Notes under the pieces: model-generated
What the model was told of the DNA's origin: nothing
Databases searched by the model: none
The model's input: the letters and a program-made list of their open reading frames with translations, nothing else
Position numbers and translations under genes: made by a program
Shown here: in pieces, positions 25,893 through 35,080 of the stretch
Position numbering within the stretch: position 1 is the first letter of the stretch
Layout of the letters: each line of letters opens with the position of its first letter
Assembly (NCBI RefSeq): GCF_004365355.1
Contig: NZ_SODP01000003.1
Location: forward strand, 372,001-436,000
Direction of reading: 5' to 3'
Origin: Kribbella pratensis
Lineage (GTDB): Bacteria; Actinomycetota; Actinomycetes; Propionibacteriales; Kribbellaceae
DNA length: 64,000 bases

Positions 25893-27212
25893 TCAGCTAC
25901 CTGCGGCCACCTGATCCTGGGCGGTCTTCAGGGCCGCCTTCACATCGTCGGCCGTGACCGTGCCACCGGTGGCGATCTTGGCGAACATCGAGTTCATCGC
26001 CTTGCCGACGGTGCTCTCGAACTGGTCCTCGGCCGGCACCAGCGGAAGCGGCTTGGACTTGGTGTTGTAGACGTCCTGGAACGTCGCAGCCTCGGCCGCG
26101 TCGGTGGTGAAGACCGGCTTGGCGTCCTTCAGCACCGGCAGCGAGGAGAACGGCTTGCCCAGTGTGGTCTGGGTCTGCGCGTCGGTCATGTACTTGACGA
26201 ACTTCAGCGCCGCGTCCTTGTGCTTGGTGTTCTTGAACACCGACAGGTTGATACCGGCCACGTGGCTGGCGACCTGCTCGGCGCCGGACGGAGCCGGGAA
26301 CGGCACGACGCCGTACTCGCCGGCCTTCATGCCGTTGGCAACGATCGAGGAGTCGGCGTTGTTCTGGTTGATGACCATCGCGACCTTCTTGGTGGCGAAG
26401 TCGTTGACCGACTTGGTGCCGTTGTCGTACTGCGCGTTCGACGGATTCGCGACCTTGTCCTTCTGCATCAGGTCGAGGTACCGCAGGACGCCCTGCACGT
26501 TGCCGTCACCGGTGAAGGTCGGCTTGCCGTCCTTGTCGAACCAGTCGGCCTTGTTCTGCGCGGCGTTGATGAACGCGAAGTGCACGTTCTCGGTGTAGCT
26601 ACCGGCCGCCAGCGCCATGCCCCACTGCTTCTTCGCGGGGTTGGTCAGCTTCTGCGCGTCGGTGACCATCTCTTCCCACGTCTTCGGCGGCTGCAGACCG
26701 GCCGCGGCGAACATCGCCTTGTTGTAGTACAGGCCGTAGGCCAGACCGTAGAGCGGGACCGAGGTCGGGTCGGTGCCTTCCTTGCCGCCGGTCGCCAGAG
26801 CCGTCGGCACGAACTTGTCCTTCCCGCCGATCGCGCCCATCGCGTCGCCGTCGAACGGCAGGAACGCGTCGGTCGCCTGCAGCGAGGCCGCCCAGGTGTT
26901 GCCGATGTTGACCACGTCCGGCGCCTGGCCGGAGGTGATCGCGGTCTGGATCCGCGTCTGCAGATCGTTCCAGCCGATCACCTCGAGGTTGACCTTGATG
27001 CCGGTGTCCTGGGTGAACTTCTGCAGGACCGGGGTCAGCACCTCCTTGTCGTTGTCCAGGCTGGTGCCCTGGTTGCTGGCCCAGTAGGTCAGCGTCTGGT
27101 CACCACCGGAACCGCCGCCGGAGGAGTCATTCTTGTCGCCCCCACCGCACGCGGCGAGGCTGATTCCCATGGCGGTCGCCGCCACCGCGGCTACAAACGA
27201 ACGCAGTCTCAC
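25893..27212 (-). CDS. Extracellular sugar-binding lipoprotein (family 1)
   Basis: A 439-residue lipoprotein with a short signal ending in lipobox LAAC (Cys at about 22), then a G/S/D linker. The mature part is a family 1 solute-binding protein (LTYWASNQGTS, GQAPDVVNIGNTWA). It is the first gene of the operon. The GTG start follows GAGGGA. Two LacI-type operators lie 64-100 bp upstream. The ligand is unknown; the neighbours suggest a carbohydrate. Confidence 0.93.
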   Translation of the reverse strand: MRLRSFVAAVAATAMGISLAACGGGDKNDSSGGGSGGDQTLTYWASNQGTSLDNDKEVLTPVLQKFTQDTGIKVNLEVIGWNDLQTRIQTAITSGQAPDVVNIGNTWAASLQATDAFLPFDGDAMGAIGGKDKFVPTALATGGKEGTDPTSVPLYGLAYGLYYNKAMFAAAGLQPPKTWEEMVTDAQKLTNPAKKQWGMALAAGSYTENVHFAFINAAQNKADWFDKDGKPTFTGDGNVQGVLRYLDLMQKDKVANPSNAQYDNGTKSVNDFATKKVAMVINQNNADSSIVANGMKAGEYGVVPFPAPSGAEQVASHVAGINLSVFKNTKHKDAALKFVKYMTDAQTQTTLGKPFSSLPVLKDAKPVFTTDAAEAATFQDVYNTKSKPLPLVPAEDQFESTVGKAMNSMFAKIATGGTVTADDVKAALKTAQDQVAAGS

Positions 27213-27275
27213 GTCGGACTCCCTCGTCCCGTCGAGCCTCCACAGAGCTGCGAAGGCGGATCGGCCCCATACTGA

Positions 27276-27312
27276 CCTAACCGGTTAAGTTTCGAAACCC
27301 TAACCGGTTCAG
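27276..27312 (-). promoter_or_regulatory. Tandem LacI operators, CTNAACCGGTTNAG
   Basis: CCTAACCGGTTAAG (27276-27289) and CCTAACCGGTTCAG (27299-27312) are spaced 23 bp, about two helical turns. The central CCGG is typical of LacI-family sites. GTTTCGAAAC, another palindrome, separates them. They precede the binding-protein gene and are the likely target of the LacI gene just downstream of it in the window. Confidence 0.8.
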
Positions 27313-27423
27313 TTCCGGGGTCTTCGTTACGACCTCGTGACTGATCCAACCTCTCGCGAGGTTCCGGTAAACGCAATCCAACACTCTCCGAATTCGCCTG
27401 AATTCACAGAGTCTTGAAACTGG

Positions 27424-28509
27424 TCAGAAAGGCGCCGGACCGCTCGAATCCCGGGCCTGCAGCTCGCCCGCCGGGGCCTGTTCGTGCATTTCGTTCTCGC
27501 CGGTGACGATCCGAAGCAGCAGATCGGCAGCCGCCCGCCCGCGTTCCATCGTCTTCTGGTTGACCGCGGTGATGCCGGGCCGCGCGAGTTCGCACAGCGG
27601 CGAGTCGTCCCAGGCGAGGATCGAGACCTCGGCCGGCACCGCCGTACCGAGATCCATCGCGACCCGCAGCGCCGCGACCGCCATCAGGTCGTTGCCGAGC
27701 ACGATCGCAGTCGGCGGATCCGGATCGGTCAGCAACTGCCGGGTCAGCTCGGCGCCGTCGTCGTAGCGGTAGCTGCCCTCGATCTGCCGTACGGCGACCC
27801 CGCGCCGTTCGGCCTGTTCCTGCAGGACCTGCACCCGCAACCGCTCGTGGACGAACGTGAACGGCCCGCTGATATGCGCGATGTTGCGGTGCCCGAGCTC
27901 GACCAGATGATCGAGCAGCAGCCCGACCGTCTCCTCCGGCGAGCTGATCAACCGCCCGACCGAATCGTCGGGCGCGTTCGAACTCACCACCACGCACGGA
28001 ACCCCGAGCTCGGTCAGCAGCGGGATCCTGGGGTCGTCGTCGTGCTCGTCGAACAGGATGAACCCGTCGACGCGTCCCTGCCGCGACCACCGCCGCAGTA
28101 CGTCGAGATCCTCGCCGTGCTCGCCCGTGAGCCGGAGCAGCAGCGACGAGTCGACCTCGTTCAGGTACTGCTCGATGCCGACCAGTGTGCGCATGTAGAA
28201 CGCTTCGGTGGAGATGAGCGCGGGGTCGCGCGCGATGACGATCCCGATCGTCCGCGTCCGGCTCGCCGACAGCGCGACCGCGGCGGAGTTCGGGTGGAAG
28301 CCCAGCTCCTCGGCCAGGTCGAGCACGCGCTGCCGGGTCTCCTCGCTGACGCCGGCACGCCCGTTCAGCGCGTACGAGACCGAGGCCTTCGAGATGTGCA
28401 ACCGCTGCGCGAGATCGCTGATCGTGACCCGATGACTCCGGCGCGTGCTGCTCTGTGGGCCGTCGTCGCCGACCTCGCCGCCGTCGGTCACAGATCCGCT
28501 CGTCGTCAT
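27424..28509 (-). CDS. LacI family transcriptional regulator
   Basis: A 361-residue LacI/GalR protein. The HTH (about residues 28-75) contains VTISDLAQRLHISKASVSYALNG and the hinge SASRTRTIGIV. The effector domain has NDLMAVAALRVA and ILAWDDSPL. A 27-residue acidic N-extension precedes the HTH. It transcribes toward the ABC operon, whose two operators lie 112-150 bp past its stop. Sugar-responsive repression of that operon is inferred from position. The neighbouring acyltransferase fusion is divergent. Confidence 0.9.
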   Translation of the reverse strand: MTTSGSVTDGGEVGDDGPQSSTRRSHRVTISDLAQRLHISKASVSYALNGRAGVSEETRQRVLDLAEELGFHPNSAAVALSASRTRTIGIVIARDPALISTEAFYMRTLVGIEQYLNEVDSSLLLRLTGEHGEDLDVLRRWSRQGRVDGFILFDEHDDDPRIPLLTELGVPCVVVSSNAPDDSVGRLISSPEETVGLLLDHLVELGHRNIAHISGPFTFVHERLRVQVLQEQAERRGVAVRQIEGSYRYDDGAELTRQLLTDPDPPTAIVLGNDLMAVAALRVAMDLGTAVPAEVSILAWDDSPLCELARPGITAVNQKTMERGRAAADLLLRIVTGENEMHEQAPAGELQARDSSGPAPF

Positions 28510-28592
28510 CGCCTGGCTCCCCGCACAGAGGGGAGGTTAGCAGCGGCATTTCGGGACTGGCGGGGCTCCGGTGTTTTGGATAGCGTTTTCCC

Positions 28593-30251
28593 ATGCTGCC
28601 GAATGAGCCGTTGCGACTCGATTTCCTGCCATGGGAGTACAAGCGAACGGCCTCCGATGCCGACCGCGATCGCCAGGCCGAGCGGCAGTCGCGCCTCGGC
28701 GGGTCGGTCCGGCTCGCCGCCGACGTGTACGTCGCGGAGTCGGCCGCCGTGTACTGCGACGAGCTGACCATGGGGGAGCGCTCGTACATCGCCGCGCACG
28801 CCTATGTCACCGGAAACATCGCGCTCGGATCCGACTCCACGATCAACCCGTTCTCCGCCGTCCGCGGCAACGTGACGATCGGCGACGGCGTACGGATCGG
28901 CGCGCACACGTCGTTGCTGGCGTTCAACCACGGCACGGCTCCCGGTCAGCCGATCTTCAAGCAACCTCACACCGCCCTCGGCATCACGATCGGCGACGAC
29001 GTCTGGATCGGTTCCAATGTGACGATCCTCGACGGTGTCACGGTCGGCCCGCACACCATCATCGGCGCCGGTGCGGTTGTCACCAAGAACGTCCCGGCCA
29101 ACTCGGTCGCCGCCGGCAACCCCGCCCGCGTCCTCCGCTCGCGAACAGGATCCTCCATGCCAGGTGACCTCCGGACCCAGTTGACCGCCTTCGCCGCCAA
29201 GGCGCGCTCGCAGGTGGACGACGTACTCGCTCGCTGTTGGGACGGCGAGCGATTCGTCGACCGTCCTGACCTCGGCCACGAGCCGGCGGTCCGCCCGTGG
29301 TGCGACGCCATCGAGATCGCCGACCTGCTGGTACGTCGTACTCCGCTCGGTCACACTCGCGACGACCTGGTCCGCCGGTTGCGTCACCGGCAGGACCCGA
29401 AGACCGGACTGGTCGCACCAGGGGACCTCTCCGACTCCGGGCTGGACGTGCCGGACGACGGCAAACTCTCTGTCCTGGAAGGGCCCGCCGGCTACCACGT
29501 GCTGTGTGTCGGCTACGCGCTCCAGTTGCTCGGCAGCAGCTTCGAGCACCCGATCGACACCACATTCGACTTCACCGACCTTGACAATTTGCCCTGGGCA
29601 AGGAGGTCCTGGTCGGCCGGGTCCGGTATCGACCACCTCGGCACCGCGATCGCCCGGAATCTCCATGACCACTGCGAATCCGGGCCGCTCGAAGCCCTGA
29701 TGGGTTGGCTCGTCACGAGGGTCGATCCAACGACCGGTGCTTGGGGTCACCAACATCCCGACGACGGCTGGCTGCAGGTCGTGAACGGGTTCTACCGCCT
29801 CACCCGCGGAACGTACGCGCAGTTCGGCCTCCCGCTGCCGTACCCCGAACAAGCGGTTGCGACTGTCCTTGCTCATAGCAACGACCGCCGCATGTTCACC
29901 GGTGACAACTACAACTCCTGCAACATCCTCGATGTCATCCACCCGTTGTGGCTGGCCCGCAAACAGACGACGTACGGCGAGCAGGACGGTCGCCGCTGGG
30001 CCGAGGAACAACTGCGTGCGATCCTCCCGCGGTGGGTCGACGGCGCCGGCTTCGCGTTCGCTCCCGACGGCACCGACGACCGCGCAATTCCAGGCCTCCA
30101 AGGCACCGAGATGTGGCTGGCCATCATCTGGCTGCTGTCGGACTACCTGGGCCTGTCCGACGCCCTCGGCTACCGCCCCCGCGGCGTACACCGCCCCGAA
30201 CCACTCGTCACTCTCCACACGCCCGGGGTCCGCAACTACCCACTGGTGTGA
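28593..30251 (+). CDS. Hexapeptide acyltransferase fused to an (alpha/alpha) toroid-like domain
   Basis: A 552-residue two-part protein. Residues about 36-185 are a left-handed beta-helix acyltransferase with hexad repeats (VTIGDGVRIG, ITIGDDVWIGSNV) and the closing AAGNPARVL, as in O-acetyltransferases. Residues about 190-552 are helix-rich with GGAWGHQHPD-like WGHQHPDDGW, MFTGDNYNSCNILD and HPLWLARK. They recall alpha/alpha toroid folds of glycosidases or lyases, but no family is certain. TAGCGT ends 6 nt before the ATG, suggesting a leaderless start. Sugar O-acetylation or deacylation is a guess. It is divergent from LacI. Confidence 0.75.
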   Translation: MLPNEPLRLDFLPWEYKRTASDADRDRQAERQSRLGGSVRLAADVYVAESAAVYCDELTMGERSYIAAHAYVTGNIALGSDSTINPFSAVRGNVTIGDGVRIGAHTSLLAFNHGTAPGQPIFKQPHTALGITIGDDVWIGSNVTILDGVTVGPHTIIGAGAVVTKNVPANSVAAGNPARVLRSRTGSSMPGDLRTQLTAFAAKARSQVDDVLARCWDGERFVDRPDLGHEPAVRPWCDAIEIADLLVRRTPLGHTRDDLVRRLRHRQDPKTGLVAPGDLSDSGLDVPDDGKLSVLEGPAGYHVLCVGYALQLLGSSFEHPIDTTFDFTDLDNLPWARRSWSAGSGIDHLGTAIARNLHDHCESGPLEALMGWLVTRVDPTTGAWGHQHPDDGWLQVVNGFYRLTRGTYAQFGLPLPYPEQAVATVLAHSNDRRMFTGDNYNSCNILDVIHPLWLARKQTTYGEQDGRRWAEEQLRAILPRWVDGAGFAFAPDGTDDRAIPGLQGTEMWLAIIWLLSDYLGLSDALGYRPRGVHRPEPLVTLHTPGVRNYPLV

Positions 30252-30284
30252 ACGACCCGGACGGGGGTCCACTAGCCTGAGCAA

Positions 30285-30371
30285 GTGGACCCCCGGACTC
30301 GTCGACTCATCACCTCGGTCGTGCTGGCAGCGCTCGTCGCGATCGTCGTGATCGCAGCGATCATCCGGTGA
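30285..30371 (+). CDS. 28-residue single-helix membrane peptide
   Basis: A tiny frame starting at GTG reads MDPRTRRLITSVVLAALVAI and then a hydrophobic tail ending IIR. It has a positively charged N-terminus and one helix of about 18 residues. TAGCCT (30273-30278) ends 6 nt before the start, the leaderless pattern seen at many genes here. Its last 11 bp overlap the 3' end of the convergent hydrolase gene. Function unknown; coding status rests on promoter context and peptide character. Confidence 0.5.
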   Translation: MDPRTRRLITSVVLAALVAIVVIAAIIR

Positions 30372-32880
30372 CGGTCGAGGAACCCAGAACGACATACGGC
30401 TGGTTGGACAGGTCGGCAGCCAGACCGGGGTAGAGCGCCTGTCCTCCGGTCCGGTGCTGCACGCTGAAGAAGTACATCAGCGGGTACGTCGACGACGTGT
30501 ACTCACTGTCGATCGTGCCGGACAACGTCTGCCCTGACAGCTCCATCGGGACCTGTTGCCATGGCTTCGACTGGTCCACGTGCCGGTAATGCAGTGTCGC
30601 GCCGATCACATCTGGCTCCACCACGTCCAGCGACAGTGTGACCGGCTTGCCCCGGTCGAAGCTCGCCGGCACCTTGTGGTCGACGCCGGCGGTGGCCGGC
30701 CGGGCCGGTGCTTGGGCCAGCTGGGTGACCTGCTGCGTGCCCGTCGCCTCCTTCAGTTCCTCTTCGAGGGCTGCAAGGTCGGCGTCGATGGCCGGGATCC
30801 GGTCCTCCCAGTGACCGTGTTCTGACGTCTCGATCCCGAACCGCAGGTCGGGCTGGTAGACGCCGTCGACGATGCCCGGGATCTCGGCGTAGGCGTCCCG
30901 CGCCGCCTGGCAGGCCTCGACCGCCGACTCCAAGGCACTGACCTGCTTGGTGGTCCGATAGATCGAGTAGTCGACCGCGGCGCGGAACTTGCCGGCGAAG
31001 AACCGCCCCATCCGGACCAGGATCTCCAGATCGATCAGAACCCGGCGGACCTGTGCGTCGGACTCGTCCGCGGTTTCACGAGCGCGGTCGAGGGCCTGCT
31101 GCCCGTCGTCGACGAGTCGCTCGATCCACGCGGCGACCTCGAGCGGGGTGTACTTCGCCGATACCGAGCCGCTCGCCAGCGCCGCGACGTACTCGTCGAT
31201 GGCGTAGAACGTCGTCGGGTCGAACGGGCTCACGCCGCCCCAGTTCACCGGCGGGTCGGTGTCGGCGGCGTAGTGGGGCGACTCGACGCGCGACGAGATC
31301 GGGAGGTTGAGGTACACCTCCGGCCAGTAGCCGTTGTTCGATCCGCCGACGCCGTGGACCACGGTCACCAGCGGGAGGATCCGGCTCAGCGGGCTGAGGG
31401 CGTCCTCGACGTGTGCGGCAGCCTCGCCGTACGTCGCGCGCAGGTGACGACGCCACGTCTCGGGCTCGGCGTCGGGGTTGTAGAGCAGCCGGCCCCACAA
31501 CAGGTAGCCGTAGCGGTACTTGGTCCACTCCCGGTTGTCAGACAACCTGAGGTCCTCGCGGACGTACGGGTCGCGCTTGCCCGGTTCGCCGCTGCCCTTG
31601 CGTCCCTTGAAGAACAGCGGTTCGCAGAAGTCGACACCGCGGGATCCACCGAACGTCGACAGCCGCCCGTACCCGGCCGCGATCGCGGGATCGCCCCACG
31701 CCAGCAACTTCTGGGTTCCCGGCCAGACCCGGAACATCAGGTCGACGGTCCGGTCCTCGCGCAGGAAGTCGCCGTACCCGTAGCGGGTGAACCGGCGGGA
31801 GAACTCGGTGATGCCCTTCAGTTCGTGGCCGGGCGGGATCGGCTTGGCCGTCTCCTTGGCCCGGATCGAGGCCTGGTGATACGGCAGGCCGACGTGCTCG
31901 GCCCAGTACTTCGCCGACAGCACCGGCGACAGGTTCGGTAGGTCGACGGCGTCGAGCAGGGCCTGGTCGACCCCCTTGGCGTGCATGTCGACCTCGAGCG
32001 GCCGGCCGACCGAGTTCGCGCCTTCGAACACCGCCCGCCAGAAGATCTCGTGCTTGTCGTCGGGGATGCCGCCTTCGTAGTGCACCCGGAAGGTGAGCCC
32101 GTCGATGTCGGGACACTCCGTGAGCAGCTTGGCGATTCCGGCCTTGCAGTACTCCGCGTGGGTCTCCGGACCGATCCCGGTGATCGGGTACCGATGCACC
32201 GAGTCGCGGCCGTAGTCGTACGCGTGGTTCCACAGCCCGAGCTGGAACTTCAGCCCGCGCCGTTTGCTCTCGGCAGCGATGAACCGCAGCGTGTCCAGGT
32301 TGCGCTTCTGCTCGTCTGCGCCGACGCCCTCGGCCTGTACCTCGTAGCCGTCCACGTCGAACAGGAACGGATAGACGAAGCACAGGTAGTTGTCGGTCGC
32401 GCCGTGCCGATCAGCGCCGTAGTTGTACTGCATGCCGAGCGCCAGGTGGAACCGGTTGAACCGCGACGCGGCCAACCAGGTGAGGTACTCGGTCCAGAAC
32501 CGTCGGTCGTGGAACCAGGGCGAGTCCTCGTCCACGCTGGAGAATGACCGCACCACACCCCGGACCGGTACGGCGGGCTGCTCGGCGAAAGGCGTCGTGC
32601 CAGCGAGATCTTCGCCCGCTGCGACCCGATCCGCGAGTTCGAGTACTCCGCAGCGCAGGCCGATCTCGTCGTTGCTAACGACAACGATCTCGTCGTCGAC
32701 ACGGAGTACGGCGTACGACTCGGGCACGTCTGCGAGGTCCGCGGCAGGCACCTCGTCGAGGGTGGCCAGCCGCACCGGCGGGTCCGCGGCCGTGATCCCC
32801 TTCTCTGCCAGGGCTTGGACGAGCTGCTCCATCGCCCAGGTGGCGGTGCGGCCGGTGGTGACGGGGTTCTGCTCGTTCAT
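30361..32880 (-). CDS. Putative glycoside hydrolase (GH67/GH115/GH20-like architecture)
   Basis: An 839-residue cytoplasmic protein, without a signal peptide. The first ~100 residues resemble the zincin-like N-domain of GH67/GH20 enzymes. A TIM-barrel-like part follows with SRFNRFHLALGMQYNYG, FQLGLWNHAYDYG, LTFRVHYEGG and VLSAKYWAEHVGLPYHQ. A helical region and a beta C-terminal domain complete it. The assignment is tentative. It is the last gene of a sugar ABC operon (10-bp gap after the binding protein), so it probably cleaves the imported oligosaccharide inside the cell. Confidence 0.65.
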   Translation of the reverse strand: MNEQNPVTTGRTATWAMEQLVQALAEKGITAADPPVRLATLDEVPAADLADVPESYAVLRVDDEIVVVSNDEIGLRCGVLELADRVAAGEDLAGTTPFAEQPAVPVRGVVRSFSSVDEDSPWFHDRRFWTEYLTWLAASRFNRFHLALGMQYNYGADRHGATDNYLCFVYPFLFDVDGYEVQAEGVGADEQKRNLDTLRFIAAESKRRGLKFQLGLWNHAYDYGRDSVHRYPITGIGPETHAEYCKAGIAKLLTECPDIDGLTFRVHYEGGIPDDKHEIFWRAVFEGANSVGRPLEVDMHAKGVDQALLDAVDLPNLSPVLSAKYWAEHVGLPYHQASIRAKETAKPIPPGHELKGITEFSRRFTRYGYGDFLREDRTVDLMFRVWPGTQKLLAWGDPAIAAGYGRLSTFGGSRGVDFCEPLFFKGRKGSGEPGKRDPYVREDLRLSDNREWTKYRYGYLLWGRLLYNPDAEPETWRRHLRATYGEAAAHVEDALSPLSRILPLVTVVHGVGGSNNGYWPEVYLNLPISSRVESPHYAADTDPPVNWGGVSPFDPTTFYAIDEYVAALASGSVSAKYTPLEVAAWIERLVDDGQQALDRARETADESDAQVRRVLIDLEILVRMGRFFAGKFRAAVDYSIYRTTKQVSALESAVEACQAARDAYAEIPGIVDGVYQPDLRFGIETSEHGHWEDRIPAIDADLAALEEELKEATGTQQVTQLAQAPARPATAGVDHKVPASFDRGKPVTLSLDVVEPDVIGATLHYRHVDQSKPWQQVPMELSGQTLSGTIDSEYTSSTYPLMYFFSVQHRTGGQALYPGLAADLSNQPYVVLGSSTVTG

Positions 32881-32890
32881 AGGGCTCCAA

Positions 32891-34201
32891 TCACTTGCCG
32901 TCGAGAGTCTTGCCGGCGTCGGCCATGAACTTCGGCACGCCTTGCTTGATCGAGATCTTGTTGAACGCGATGTCCTGGCTGACCTTCAGCAACAGGTCGC
33001 CGACCGCGGTCGAGGCAGCGGGGGACGCCTGGGGCGGGGGCGAGGAGTTCTTCAACGCCAGGTCGGTGTAGGCCAGCACCTGCTTCTCGCTCGCCGACAG
33101 GTCACTGCCCTTGACGAGCACGTCGCGCCCTTCGGACGAGGCCGGCGGTCCGCTGATCAGCCGCAACGTCTTCGCGGCGTCAGCGCCGTTCGCGAACCAG
33201 TTGATGAACGCGGCCGCATCGTCCAGTCGCTGGCTCTTGGCATTCAGCGACAGGAAGCTGCTCGGTGCCGGGAAGGTCCCGCACTTGCCGGCTTTGGTGT
33301 GCCGTGGTGGCAGCGTGATGTCGATCGTGTGGTCGGTCAGGTCCTGGAAACCGCCCTTGAGGTTGGGCGTCTGGATATGCGCGAGTGCCGCCTGCTTCTT
33401 GACCAGGGGCCCGTTCGGCCAGTCGCCGTACACGGCTTGCGCCGCGATGTCGGCGGGGATGGTGCCGCCGGTGGCCCGCAGCGCGGCCCAGTACTCGAAC
33501 CACTCGGTCAGCGAGGCATCGGTGAAGGCGAGCGATCCGTCCTTGTACAGGTCCTCACCCTTGCCGCGCAGGAAGATCTGCAATGAGGCCGTGTCCCCGC
33601 TGGGGTCCTCAGCGCCGTAGATCTTCTTGCCGGACTTCTGCCGGATCTGGTTCGCCAACGTCGCGTACTCGGCCCAGGTCCAGGTCGGTTTCGGGTGCTC
33701 CAGACCGAGTTGGTCGAGCACCGTCACGTCGTACCCGATGCTGTAGGTGCTCATCGCGATCGGGATGCCGAACTGCTCGCCCTTCAACTGGCCCTGAACG
33801 AGCAGGTTGTGGTCGATCGGCTTGGTGTCGATGGTGTCCGGGATGTACTTCTGCAGGGACTGCAGCGCTCCGGCCGCGCCGTACTGGCCGATCCGTGGAG
33901 CGTCGATGTTGATCACGTCCGGGGCGTTGCCGCCGGCCATCTGGGTGGCGAGCTTGTCCCAGTACTCCGCGGTCGCGGTGCCCTCGAACACCATCTTCAC
34001 GTTCTGATGCGTCGCGGTGTACTTGTCCGCGAGCTTGCTGCGCAGGCCGAGCTTGGTCGGGTCCCCGTAGCTCGAGAAGCGGACCGAGTTCTTCGCCTCC
34101 TTCGCCGCGGGGTCGAGGTTGCAGGCGGCCAGCAGCGGTGCGAGTACGCCGGCCGCGAGTCCGGCCTGCAGGAAGCGCCGTCGATCGATCTGTGTGGTCA
34201 T
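32891..34201 (-). CDS. Extracellular sugar-binding lipoprotein, Tat type
   Basis: A 436-residue solute-binding protein. The N-terminal IDRRRFLQAG is a twin-arginine signal, and LAAC is the lipobox. It is a family 1 binding protein (NAPDVINIDAPRIGQYG, IPIAMSTYSIGYD). It lies 18 bp downstream of the MalG-type permease and 10 bp upstream of the hydrolase, so it is part of one operon. Ligand unknown. Confidence 0.92.
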   Translation of the reverse strand: MTTQIDRRRFLQAGLAAGVLAPLLAACNLDPAAKEAKNSVRFSSYGDPTKLGLRSKLADKYTATHQNVKMVFEGTATAEYWDKLATQMAGGNAPDVINIDAPRIGQYGAAGALQSLQKYIPDTIDTKPIDHNLLVQGQLKGEQFGIPIAMSTYSIGYDVTVLDQLGLEHPKPTWTWAEYATLANQIRQKSGKKIYGAEDPSGDTASLQIFLRGKGEDLYKDGSLAFTDASLTEWFEYWAALRATGGTIPADIAAQAVYGDWPNGPLVKKQAALAHIQTPNLKGGFQDLTDHTIDITLPPRHTKAGKCGTFPAPSSFLSLNAKSQRLDDAAAFINWFANGADAAKTLRLISGPPASSEGRDVLVKGSDLSASEKQVLAYTDLALKNSSPPPQASPAASTAVGDLLLKVSQDIAFNKISIKQGVPKFMADAGKTLDGK

Positions 34202-34219
34202 GACAGGGGTCCTTTCGTG

Positions 34220-35080
34220 CTAGCCCTTCAGGCCGGTCGTGGCGATGCCCTCGACGATCCGGCGCTGGGCGAGAAGGAAGACGATGAAGGTCGGCACCAG
34301 CGACAGCACCGACATGGCCAGCAGTTGCCCGTACGACGAGTTGCCGGTCGCGTCGACGAACCGCCGCAACGCGACCGGAACGGTCTCGCTGCTGGGATAG
34401 GACAGGTAGATCAGCTGCGAGAAGAAGTCGTTGTACGTCCAGATGAAGGTGAAGATCATGGTGGTGATCAGCACCGGTCCGGTCAGCGGCAGGATGATCC
34501 GGCTGAAGATGCGGACCTTGCCGCAGCCGTCGATCATCGCGGCCTCGTCCAGCGTCCGCGGGATCGTGCGGATGAACTGGACCATCAAGAAGATGAAGAA
34601 CGCGTCGGTGGCCAGGAACTTGGGCACCACCAGCGGGAGATAGGTGTTCACCCAGCCGAGGTGGAAGAACAGCACGTACTGCGGGATCAGCAGCGCGTGC
34701 GCCGGCAGCATGATCGAGCTGAGCATGATCGCGAAGAACACCTTCTTGCCGCGGAACTCCAGCCGGGCGAACGCGTACGCCGTGAGCGTGCAGGCGATGA
34801 CGTTGCCGGCCACCGCGAGCACCGCGATCAGCATCGAGTTGATGTAGAACCGGGTGAAGGTGGGGTCGGTCGCGGTCCAGCCGGCGATGTAGCTGCGCGG
34901 GTCGAGCGAACTGGGGAACGGGTTGAGCTGCGAGAAGATGTCGGACTCGTCCTTGAAGGATCCGCCGACCATCCACAGCAGCGGATAGACCATGATCAGG
35001 GTGCCGGCGATGAGCGCGAGATGGGTCAGCCACCTGCGGGTGCGCCGCCGGGCTGCGGGAGCGTGCTGGAGTGTCGTCAT
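34220..35080 (-). CDS. Carbohydrate ABC transporter permease (MalG type)
   Basis: A 286-residue permease with six helices. The EAA loop is TLDEAAMIDGCGKVRIFSRI, and the end is LLAQRRIVEGIATTGLKG. The ATG at 35080 overlaps the stop of the upstream MalF-type gene (ATGA); a longer reading upstream runs into that gene. It is the second permease of the importer. No ATPase gene lies nearby. Confidence 0.93.
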   Translation of the reverse strand: MTTLQHAPAARRRTRRWLTHLALIAGTLIMVYPLLWMVGGSFKDESDIFSQLNPFPSSLDPRSYIAGWTATDPTFTRFYINSMLIAVLAVAGNVIACTLTAYAFARLEFRGKKVFFAIMLSSIMLPAHALLIPQYVLFFHLGWVNTYLPLVVPKFLATDAFFIFLMVQFIRTIPRTLDEAAMIDGCGKVRIFSRIILPLTGPVLITTMIFTFIWTYNDFFSQLIYLSYPSSETVPVALRRFVDATGNSSYGQLLAMSVLSLVPTFIVFLLAQRRIVEGIATTGLKG

